Source: Dromaius novaehollandiae | Taxonomy: Eukaryota > Chordata > Aves > Casuariiformes > Dromaiidae | Assembly (NCBI RefSeq): GCF_036370855.1 | Contig: NC_088100.1 | Span: 39,938,254-40,002,253 of the forward strand | Direction of reading: 5' to 3' | DNA length: 64,000 nucleotides | Part shown: positions 13,801-24,600 of the stretch, in pieces | Layout of the letters: each line of letters begins with the position of its first letter | How positions within the stretch are numbered: the first letter of the stretch is position 1 | The notes under the pieces: model-generated | The model's input: only the letters and a program-made list of their open reading frames with translations | Databases searched by the model: none | Told to the model about the DNA's origin: nothing | Program-made: the position numbers and the translations under genes

Positions 13801-15288
13801 CGAGCTGCTGCAGCTCCGCGGCGATGGCCATGCGCTGCCCCGGCACGGGGGCTTTCCTGCCTCTGCCCAGCCGGGAGAGCCGCCCCACTGTGCTGAGCTG
13901 CCGCCCGGCCAGAGGGAGCAAGGGCCGGGCAAAGGCAGCCCCTGCTCACCTGTGCCAAAATGAGCGCCTCCACGGTCCTGGCGGTCAGCGACACCTCCTG
14001 GGCGAGAGAAGCAAGAGCCCCCGTGAGAAAGCCATCGCCTGGTGGGCTTGGGAAAGCCCGGTGGCTCTGGGGGCGCAGCGGAGGCCGTGCGGACACTTAC
14101 GGGCCCGTAGAAGCCGACCACCGTGGTGAGGAGCCGCAGGGAGGGCAGGCGGGTGACTCTGGCTCCCGGGGCTCCCTGGCTCTGGCTGTGCACAGGGAAG
14201 GGTGCACAAAGAGCCCTGTCACCCCCAGCCCTGGCTGCTCTCTGCCCTGCCCGCCAGCCCATTGCTGCCAAGGGCCCCTCACCCCACACAGCCTTCAGCA
14301 GCGCTGCCTGGAGCACCAGCTCTGCAACGCCCTGGCTCCTGCTCTGCATGGGCCTCCTCCTCGGGGAGGCACACGGCAGCGGCTCGCGGTGCCCACGGCT
14401 GCAAGGCAGGAGCTGTGCTGACAGCTCCCGCCGCTTGCTGCTCATTGGCAAGCACCAGGCTGAGCAGCTCCTAGCACTGTGCCCAGGAGCTCCACGCGGC
14501 AGTGCTCTGCCTTTCCCCCAGCCACGTTTGGGTATTTCTGCAGGCCGCTCCATGGGCAGCGCTCCGCCACCCTCCACCTCGACGCCACCTCGAAGCAGCT
14601 TGACTGCCCCAGCAGGGCTCACCTGAGGATGGTGTCCAGCCACAGCGGCTTCACCTCCTGCGACCTGCAGCACAAAGCAGAAGCAGCCTCAGCCCATGCT
14701 GCTGCTCCTCCTCCTCTGCACGCACTGGGGCCCCAAGCAGATCTCACCCGGGATGGGGAGAGTCCTCGGCACAGGCCCGAGCTCCGTGGGGCAGGCCAGG
14801 GAGTCCTGCGTGGCCCTGGGCCGTGTTGCCCAGACTCACCCAAAAGTGACCACGCAGAGGCCCGTGGGCCAGACGAGGATGAGGGTCTGGCTGCACTTGG
14901 GGCCAAAGACCTCGTCCTCGTCCTCTGGCCTGGCCGCCGCCACCGCCTCCTCGCGGCACGGCACCCACAGCTCGCTGAGGCGCACCCGGTGCTTCAGCCG
15001 GAAGGTGGAGCCGCGTCTGCGGGAGGAAGAGCAGGCAGGCAGCGGTGGGCGCGCGCCGTGCGTGGGGGCAAGCGCAGCCGTCCTCCCGCTCTGGCAGAGC
15101 CCTTTGCCGCGGCAGAGCCTTGAGGAGGCAGCAGGCAGGAGGCGGGAGGCGGGAGGCAGGGCTGCGACGCATGTCCTTACTTGAAGCTGGCGATGGCCAC
15201 GGCGTGCGGGAAGAGCAGCAGGTGCCGGTGCTGCGTGCGCTGGTGCCGCGTCACCTGCGCACGGTGGCTGAGGAGCAGCTGGGGGCTC
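10883..15288 (-). CDS. TAGAP-like: TAGAP-like Rho GTPase-activating protein, copy A (frameshifted tail)
   Basis: Inferred role: accelerates GTP hydrolysis by a Rho-family GTPase in the cytoplasm, as TAGAP does in lymphocytes. Exons in gene order are 15288-15181, 15016-14840, 14664-14623, 14185-14101, 13997-13950, 13745-13679, 13596-13421, 13222-13061, 12756-12647, 12549-12354, 12165-12048 and 11762 onward. All junctions are GT-AG and all phases fit. Residues 1-109 or so are PH-like (FRLKHRVRLSELWV). About 110-153 resembles the Ras-association segment of ARHGAP20. About 200-425 is RhoGAP: the arginine finger in EGIFRKA, KDFLRNIP, and RNLAICVGPN with the catalytic asparagine are all present. 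The tail contains SEGHFPLP and RPVRKHSRAFS, as in TAGAP. These two tail blocks lie in different frames, with a shift at about 11340-11400. The upstream frame stops at 11311 (about 580 aa), the other at 10883. No convincing start codon is visible. It is a multicopy paralog, either a pseudogene or a protein with a shortened tail. Confidence 0.8.
11311..11400 (-). pseudogene. Frameshift in the C-terminal exon of copy A
   Basis: Reading into the last exon from 11762 in the spliced frame gives a TAGAP-like tail up to about QVTLLKRHSLPTTSS and then stops at 11311. From roughly 11390 onward the tail similarity continues in another frame (SPDGSVLTSSP..., then SFLKKAQAF and RPVRKHSRAFS) to a stop at 10883. 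The change corresponds to a net loss of one base or gain of two. A sequencing error or a cryptic small intron is possible. The RhoGAP domain upstream is unaffected. Confidence 0.55.
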
Positions 15289-15686
15289 CTGGCCGACACA
15301 AAGGCGCCGAGCGGCGCCGGGGACCGGGAGGCCGCCCTGCCCCAGAGCCCGAGGCGGGCGCCAGGAGCCCCACGGCCGGGGCTCCCGGGCCCTGCCGGTG
15401 TGCCGGGAGCGGGAGCGCCCGGGCACCGCAGCAGTTCGCCTGTCCCATGGCGCTGGCGCCGGACAGGCCTGCGCGAAGCTGCACGCGTGTGCTTTTGCTG
15501 AGCAGTACCGCCGGGCCGAGAGCTGCCTCTGCCCGCGCTGCCCTGCAATGGCACGGTGCCGCAATGGGGACCCGCGGGTGGCCGTGGCCGGGGTCACTGC
15601 GATGCCAGAGTGGCACATCGTGATGCGCCGGCGGGGCTGTGGGGCAGCTGCGGGGGTGCGGGCCGGGAGCAAAGGGGAGTCTCCTG
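12799..15686 (-). repeat. Inverted duplication, left arm (in-window part)
   Basis: This is the reverse complement of 61113-64000. Paired positions always sum to 76,799, so there is no indel over 2,888 bp. I found three substitutions, at 12944, 12949 and 15649 (partners 63855, 63850 and 61150). Exons, introns and the CR1-associated 5' flank are all equally conserved, so purifying selection on protein cannot explain the identity. Identity stops at 15686. The other end is set only by the window edge of the partner arm, so the repeat may continue toward 8 kb. Confidence 0.95.
15543..15686 (-). mobile_element. CR1-associated 3'-end fragment beside exon 1 of copy A
   Basis: This stretch aligns, at roughly 80% by eye, with 8003-8160 in the same orientation. 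Both run from AATGGCACGGTG to GCAAAGGGGAGTCTCCTG. In the partner arm the same element continues about 60 bp further into a recognisable CR1 3' motif (61050-61112). Here it is cut at 15686 and joined to unrelated AT-rich sequence. It therefore marks the breakpoint of the inverted duplication. Confidence 0.7.
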
Positions 15687-18600
15687 ATCTGCCTGTGCTG
15701 CCTGCCGACACACTTGCCACTCCTGGGGAATTCAGTAGAAAATCATGTTAAGAAGTTTCTCCTAGTTATCTCACTCCTAAAAGCATCCCATAGGTATTCC
15801 TGACTGTGGGAGGGGTAACGGCTGTCTTCATCTCCTCCCTATGTGTGATGTAAAGGTTAAAGGACCCACAGTTCAGCAGTAATCTCTAATGAGAAACCTT
15901 TCTCTCTTTTTTCAATGAAACCGACAAAACCTCTTTGTATTCATTATAAACCCTGCACTCCAGTGCTACCTCAGCCTGACCCTGACTCTGCTTAACGTGC
16001 TTGAGGTAAAATAATCTCAGAGTCCATTTGGTAAATTACTGTAAATTTTCTGCAAGCAACATCTAACAGTGTACACAGAGCAATTAGTAACTCTCTCTTT
16101 CCAGAAAGGTTACATATAAACGACTTGGACCACAACTGCTTGTGACACCCTCACAAATGTGTGTAGGACACAGACTCGATTAAGGCTGTAATTTAATCCT
16201 GGAAATGCTGCTGCCTCTGAAGCTGTTTCCCTGTTGTTTTACAATGCCATAGACCTTTCCTCAGGGACCCACTTGGGAATTATGCCATGCTGTAAATAAT
16301 GAGTGACATTTGTATTGCCTAATAATTTTTGCTCTTTATGATCTTATGATGATTCTATTAAAAGGGTACATGGCTTTATTTGGCATGTCCAGAATATAGA
16401 AAAGAGAGTTTTTAGACTCTATGTCTTGTAGGGTTGCACCATTTTGGTATGAAGACTGTTCTTTCCGAATTTGTAAAACACATTCTGCTTGTACCTGTTG
16501 TATTATTTTCTTACCCAATAACTACTGAAAATTTTCAGGGGTAGACTATCCTTAAAGATTCTTTGAAGTCGCAGGACAAACCAGTTAAGTGAGAATAAGA
16601 GTTTTTCTTGCTCTGTTTCTTCAGCAGTGGTGTGTTGCTGTGCATTGGGTTTACAGCTCCACAAAGAGCAACCTCATGCACTTGAAGTGTTTGATGTGCT
16701 TCAGATGATAGAAAATAAAAAGGAACAGCAGTCAGTTCTCCACCAGAAAGGTGCCGTCTTTGGTGGCGCTCTTCATTGACTTTGCTTCAGAAGGCAGCAA
16801 AAGCCTCAAAGCCTCATTAGCAGCAATTAAATATGCCGTCTGGGGAAAAGAGTTTTTAATGTTTGCCCCTTCTTCTGAGAGATTAAGTGTCCTTGGGTCC
16901 CTGAGCGGGGAAAGCAGGGCACTTATCGCATCAGGACACCAGGGGAGTGAAGCTAAACTGTAAGGGAGGGGTTTCCAAAAGCACTTGGTGCTAGCCCCAT
17001 CTCATCCCACTGAGCCAAAGGCACTTCTCTAAAGCAGGATTAGACCTGTAATTCCCACCCCTGAAGTTTGCCCTTGCTCACGTGACACTTCAGGAACTCA
17101 CATACAGTGACAAATTATACAAACTCTCCCTTTTTTTGCTGTAGGAAAATACTGAACAGTGTCACCCAGCAGAACGTCACCAAAGTTGCTCCCTTGTCCC
17201 AGCTCTCATCTCACAGACACGGTGGGGGATGCGCTTCAGAGGAGCCAGAGGGAGGTTGACCACAACCGATGCAGCAGCTTATGGGTGCTTTTCTCATAAA
17301 CTGAGGCAGACCAGCTAGTGAAAGGCTACAGGCCTGCTGCATGCTGCCCCGGTACCAGCCCACCTTGCCACATCTCCTGCTTAGCAGCACACAGAAATGT
17401 CACACTTTTGTTTCAGTAGTAAGTGTCCTCATTGTTTTTCTTTATTAGTTCTTCTAATGCCAGTCTTTGTTCACAATTTCTGCATGGATTTTGGGAGGAT
17501 TTGTAAATTCAGTTGCAAATTTCCTATGGAGTGTGTTTCCACTGGAAATAGTTGTTGGCTGGGATGAATAGCTCTCCACAATAGCAAGCTAATTTTATTA
17601 TATATTTCAGAAAAACATGAAAAATAAAGTTTTTTGTAGTGAGTAATATTTTCATTTCATTTGTCTGAACATTTCCTTTCAGGTTTTGTTTCAAAATTAA
17701 TTTCCTTCAGGTTATAATATCTTAAATGAAAGCTTCTACAATTGAAACAATAGCTGAATATTTTCTATGTTTTGAAAATTATTATGGTAATTTTATTTCA
17801 TAAGAAATTTAGGAAGTATTTTTATTTTCTATTGTTCAGAATAACTTCCCCCAAAATTTGTGAATTCCTTGTGAAAGAGACTTTCCAGCTCTCCTACAAC
17901 TTCTGAATTGATGTTGGCAGTCCTTGTTATTCATGTGGAAGAACAGACTGAAAAAGTAACACATCTTTCAGCTGAAACATTCAGTTAGCAAATCACAGAA
18001 AAGGAGGAAAAAAAGCACAAGACATTTCTCTTACCATTATAAGTCCAAAGACATTTTTAATTTGTTTTCTTTTTAGGGAGAGGAAAAGAAAAAAGGCAAA
18101 ATGGAAGATATAAAGTTCATGCAAAGATCAAAACTGCTTTCAAAAATGATTTAATTTTTTATGTTAAGCCAATACAAATTACAAACCAGGACTGATGTAT
18201 CTATCTGTCAAGACTCACTGACACCTTGTGAGAAACAATCTTCCTTCATCTGCTGAGTGAAAAAGAGGTTGTGATTGGAACTCAAATAGAAATAAAGAGC
18301 ATGAATGATGTGTTGTTGAAGTGTGGGTGCTAACCAAGGTCCCACCACTGCAGGCATTACTGTGAGCGATAGTTGCTGAACATGGTAGCTGCAACCACAT
18401 GCTCTCACAGCTGGGAGCTCTCACCAGCAGGGAAACTGTGGGAGAAGTTTGTATTTCCATTCTCGTTAGGCTTCAAAATTTACCTGCTATCAGATTATCT
18501 GAAAGCCTAAAGCAGGCATTACTGCATCAGCTTAACACTCTGCTCAGATTTTGAAGGGTTTTAGCAGGAACAATTATATCTATATCTATATCAAATAAAA

Positions 18601-21600
18601 GCTTAGCTTTTGGACTAATCATTTTAGAGAAAAATGAAAAGTTGTTCTTGGAGTTAAGCCTAAACATCCAAGTCCCTTATCAGCCTATAATAATAATTCA
18701 TAAGCAAAAAGATCAGTGATCAGCTTTTGGGGTTTTTTTTCCTTATGTAAACTGACAGATAAAAGTGAGGCTTCTATGCTTAGTTCTTCTTTTGTGATGT
18801 GACTTGATGAATTACAAATGCTTTTGATTATGATTTTGTTACTTGAAAGTAAATATACCAGAAATCGTTCAGTACACACGTGATAGGAATGGGCGATTTT
18901 TCAATTTAATATGCCTATACTACAAAGATAAACTAGGAAAAGGAGTAAATCAGCTGATTACATGTGTCTTTTTAAGGGTGAAACCTTATTTCTATCTGCC
19001 TGTGGAGCAGTTATAATCTGTGGAGCTGTCATTTATACCTCTTTATAAGGGTGAAGCCGGATAAAGTGTCTTCTGGCCTCCAAACTGTCAGCTTAAGATG
19101 TCCTAGTGGTGGGTTGCACTTCCATGCTGCTCCAACGTGCTAAAACTTCAGATGAGGTACAGAGGTTGACTCATATGTTGCAAACTACCAGAACTGATTT
19201 GATTTTTTACATCCTGCTTGCACATATAGCAACCTACGGTTCAGTGTCACATTCCTGAAGTTGTTAGTATTGGTAGGTGTTGCAAAAGTTCTCCCACAGC
19301 AAAGCATATTGGTGCCTGGGGAACTGATTGTATAGTTTGTTTTTCTGGTGTGTTTTGGATTAAGCTGTTTTTGTAGGGGAACTGTGCTGGTCTGTGGGTG
19401 TTCTGCATGTAGTAGTTTGTAGGTTGCCATTTTTGCACTGCCACAGAGAGAAGACATTAGCCTTAGGGTGTTTCACAGGCGGTCTTAAGAAAAGGTGGAA
19501 AGGAGGAAAAGTGCAGAAGTTCATATTTTAAATCCATCTATGTAACTAAGGTAGGACATAGTCCATTTAACATCCCTTCCTTGAGATTGTTAACCAAGTT
19601 GGTAACCAGTTTGGTCCCAAAAGGTGTGCCCAAGATAAGGCCAATGTATTGCATTTGAAGCTGAATTCACTGAAGATATGTGAAAATGTTTTAGATCATT
19701 TTAGTGATTTGACTGATCTGAAAATCTTAATGTTAGTCTTAATAGATTAATGCTGTCATGGTGACTTCTGAGTCAGCCATTTCATGTTTTGGTGCGATTA
19801 TTGTTATTATGACCATGCTGTTTCTTTCTTGGGTTAAATCTTACTGGTTTACTTTAGAAGTAGTAGAGGTTAACTTGCACAGTAGTGAAGTATGTTTTAA
19901 GGCTATTTTGTTGTAGCCCATGACACAATCTGTTGTTGGATATAATCGCTAGTGAACTAATTTTAGTGAAGGTGATGCTGTCTTACTTATTCTGGTGTTT
20001 TTCACCGAGCTGTAAATCAGCTTTGGAATTATGCATGGTAGCCACAGAACTGTATGTGGTAACTCCTTTGGGAACAATGTGTTTCTCACATAACCTTAGG
20101 CAGTTGCTGCTGCTGGTGTTTTTTTTTTTATGTCATAGTATCTCCCAACATAAATGTAGCAGCTACCCTGATGAGAATGGGAAGAACCTCCAAATCTTTT
20201 AAATCATTATTAATTTAAGTAACTTCAGCTGAAGCTTGAAACTTATACTTTACAATGCACCCTACGGAAATCAAGGTTCCTTTATGTTTGAAATCCATCA
20301 GAACAAATTCTGAAAGGCAGAAATGGGAGAAATCAACAAAACAGACATTTTCTCATTTTCCTTATACATACAACTCTATATCTGTCTCCCATGTTTCTTA
20401 GAAAAGCTCAGAATTTTTTCCCAAAACATAAAACCCAGAACTTAATGGTTTTCCATAAATATGGTGGGTTTTCCCACCATATAAAGCTGAATTAAAAGTG
20501 AGTTCTTACTGTGCAGAGGAGAGGAATCAATACTTGGTTTCAACTACAAACTATTTGGATTGCTCGAACTATAAGGTAGGAAATCTCTTCAGATCAGTCT
20601 CTGTATCTGAACATTACTGCTACAGATCCCAGATACAAATTGAAAAATAGAAATTGAGCATTTGGGGAGGGGTGCTAAATTGCATGTTATTAAAATTTCA
20701 AAAAAGTTCTGGGAAAAGTTTGGTGCATGCAAGGCATGGCCAAACTGTACAGTCCAGAGGTGTACAGAGAGCTGTGGAAAACCTCTGGGCTGTGTGGAGA
20801 TATGGGGATGGGCTGTGCCATGTTTATCGCTGGAGAGAAGGTGTCTCCTGCCCCCTTGCAGTCAGGGCTGTGTCCATCCACAGAGGAGTTCTCCTTACTC
20901 CGGTCCCAGACCTGACACACTCTCCCTTGGGTCAGACACCCAACCTGCAAAGCAGCCTTTTGCCCAGAAGACCTGAAAAGTGGCTCAGGTTCCTCCTCCA
21001 GGCTGTAAAATGCTGGGCACCTAAATCCACCTTGATGCCCAGCACTCCTGCTGCCTTGCCGAGCTGGTCATCCAAATGCCATGGCTGTTGCTGCTTTTCA
21101 CATTAAAGTTCCACTAGCACCTCAAATCCCATCTCTCAACAGTCTCTGCTTCTTGACAGGACCACTAGCACTATAGGTGGCTTAATACCTTCTCGTTTGC
21201 ACCATACACCTCTCTCGCCCTGCCTGTCTAGGATCACTGTTCTGCAAGTGCTTCCAGCGTGGGCTGCACATAAAAGGCAGTAGCAACCCATAGTTTTCCT
21301 TACAAAAAGCAGGGCAAAAAGTGGTGGGAGCAGCTCCTAGTTAGGAGCTGTGAGGGATCAGTGTTCAGCTGCTGCTCTGCCTGAGAGGATTTAAAGCCAA
21401 CACAGCAGGACAAACAAGCTCTGAGCCCATTTGGACATCAGGATTCAGATGGCTCCTGGGTAACTTCTGACACCTTGCAGAAGGCACCGCTTCCTGTTAA
21501 TGCTATTTTTTAGCTGGCTAGAAAGGCATTAGTGGAAATTTGGTCATAGTGATTGTCATGGGTGGGAGGAAGCCTGATCCTACCCCTGTCAGTGCTCCTG

Positions 21601-24600
21601 GCATATGTTTGAGCCCACAGGAGTGATGGAAGTGTCAGAGCATGTGTTGGCAGCAAAAGATGAACATCAGACCACAGACTGCCCTGCTTGCATTTCTTCC
21701 CACTCCTGTCACACACCTCCCTGCTCTACAGCAGCAGTCCAGCAGTGTGGAGACATTTTCAATCTGAGCTGCGTCCATAGGGCATGTTATCTGGGGCAAC
21801 TCCCATCCTCCCCCATGGTCCTGCCCTGAATGCCATGGGGCAAGGCAGACTGGAAACCCTTCTCCTGGTACAACCCCACCTTCTGTGTGGTGCCCCTTGG
21901 GCAGGGCGATGAGGCAACAGGCGCCTTCTGTCCAAGCAGCTCTGCCGTTCTCTTTCCTCTGCAAAATGCTATGCAGTGAGAACAGGAAGATAAAACCTGG
22001 AGCAAAAAATCTGTATTTTAACTCTACAATTCTAAAAGCCCATTTGCATCAACTCTGCAGGGACTCTGCATGGTATCTTGCAGAGGTATCTGCACTGACA
22101 AACAGTGGGTTGGCAATTTTATGTAAATACTTCTTTTTTTTTTAAGGCAGGGAACTATTTTTCCTAATAGCTTATGCAGTTTAGCTTTGGAGCATGGAAG
22201 GAAACCTTTGTGAATGCCATGGGATGGGGATGGATGTGATGACACAAAGACATAACTTTCTGAGCAGTAACAGCATGCCAAGGCAATAAGAGGACAGTAT
22301 GGTTTTTATATATTTATACTGCATTTTTAGCCATTCAGACTGTTCCGTAAGGCAGACACAGGCCATGTTTCCTCAGATCCCTGAGGAAAGAAAGACACAT
22401 TGAAATAGGTGAAGGTGCAGCCTTTTGAGTGTTGCAACAGTAGAATAAGATGGGATAAATATTACTAAGAAAAGATACTACAATGTACTCCTCTCACCAA
22501 AGCTTCCAAAAGGCAGCCTCGTGGAGGACACCACAGCCCAGCCTGGACTGCGAAATCCTGAAGGGAGTGAAGGGCTGCACAGACCCTAATGGAGAAGAAA
22601 GGTGATATGTGAGCACTGAGGTGAGACAGGCAGAGGAAAGGCAAGGACAGCCCAGAGCTGGTGGGGAGATGAGGTCATGGTTGTACATTCGGGATAGCAA
22701 GCAAAAGGTTGGAGCTTGGGAACTGGTCACTTCAAGGCTGCAGAGAGCATCCTCCCATCTTCAGTGTGTGCTTTGGGGACCATCCAGCTACCCTTGGCTC
22801 TGAGTGTGTCATTGCCTAATAATAGTCCTTTGTGAGCACCTGAACTGCCAAGCCTGCCTTTAGGAAGGCTAGATGGTTTGATGCTCTAGCACCACACACA
22901 AAACTTTCTTTCCAAGCACTTGGTGATGCGTTTAGGCTGTAGCAAATTTCTGTTTGGGAAGTAAGAAGACTTTGCTACTGTACTAGGAGATAGCTAATGG
23001 AGCTGGTTGGATAAATGATAGACGCAACATAATTGTTTTATGAGGACATAATAGTCAGTTTTATAAAGTGATACATCAGCATAACAACACCACACAATGT
23101 GCCTTCTCGTGTGGTGGAAATCCAAAGAAATATGAAGCAGGGCATCTGCCACAGTGCTAGGTAAAATCACTTCTTTTTGGCAGGTAAGTGCAAATCACAT
23201 TTATAATCCTTTAAGCATGCACCCAATGCAAACTTGGAAAGATGTTTGCCTTTGGGTGAGAAGAGTAGAACAGCTCTTCCCATTGTAACCAGATAACTAA
23301 GGCAGTGCAAAAATAATGAAAAGTAGAGAAGTTATGGTAAGAAACATAAGTAATGCTACTCTTCGTGCAGAGAAATTACTTAGGCAAATAGTGGCTGTAT
23401 GATATATTTCTTCTGCTGAGTAATATCCCGCTGAGCATCTGCTGCTCACCATGGGAACACTGCATCTGGAAGGGGAGTAATTTGGCCATATTAAGGTCTT
23501 GTAAAATGCAACATGAGGTACCATCCTTTCTACTTAGATTGATTAATAACATTAAATTCTGTGGAAGAAGAAAAGAGGATTTCTGAGATGCCAGCATATG
23601 TGAAAAAGAATAGGATGTCCGTAAGGGAGCTTCATATCATGTCTTGAACTGAATACTTCTAGTTATTTGCCACTGGCTTTTTAGAGATTAACTCCACAGA
23701 ACCTCTGATGACAAACATACCATTTTCAGAGACAGATGGGCTGAATGCTTAGGATCTAAGAAAATATTTTCCCAACAGCAGATATTATGTGAAAGCAGTA
23801 CTGCCTCTGGAAAGCTGTGGTCCTTTAATGCACAACCTTTGCTTATCTGGTCCATCAGCTTCCAATATCTATCTTTTAAGAGTGATTTTTAATGTTATAC
23901 TGCTATTGTTTGTGTCATCACAGGTAGTCATCTCAATTCCTCTGTCTTCAGTTTAGGAAGAAAGCAAAGGAGCGATCTGGGGCAAAAATGGACAGAAAGG
24001 AGCAGAGGGAGAGAAGGCTAGAATGGAAACAGAAGAGAATGGAAGGGAACAGAATTGAAAATGAACAGAGGGAATATAAAGGTAGGGGAAATGAGAGAGG
24101 AGTGTTAGACAAGCACTCAAATAAAATCACAGAATCACAGAGCAAGCCGAACTTCTTGCATCTGGAACTTTTGCCACAAACTATCCCAATAACAACTCCC
24201 TTTCTGCCTCTTCAAAAATTCCTGTTCTCACTGAGGAAAAATATCACAGCAAGTGGTCTATGGTATTTTTGATGGTACTTCAATGCTTCCTTTTCAAGAC
24301 TTGGACAGGGGAAGAAATTACACATGCTCAAGATAATCAGCAGAGGGAAAGCAAAATATTTACAAATTTCAGATTTGATATAGGTGGACATTACATGTTG
24401 ATTCTTATTTGATTATTCTTTATTGAGCAGAACTTTCGTAAAAAGCAGAAGAGAAGAAAAATGAAGGATTTTACTGAAATTTTACAACTTTATTGGAATC
24501 CAGCATGCTATGCTTAGCATTCTTGTTGAGCTCAAAAATCTATTTTTCTCTAATGAAAGAAAGGCATGAGGAAAGAAAAGATGGGAACACAGTGACTGGC

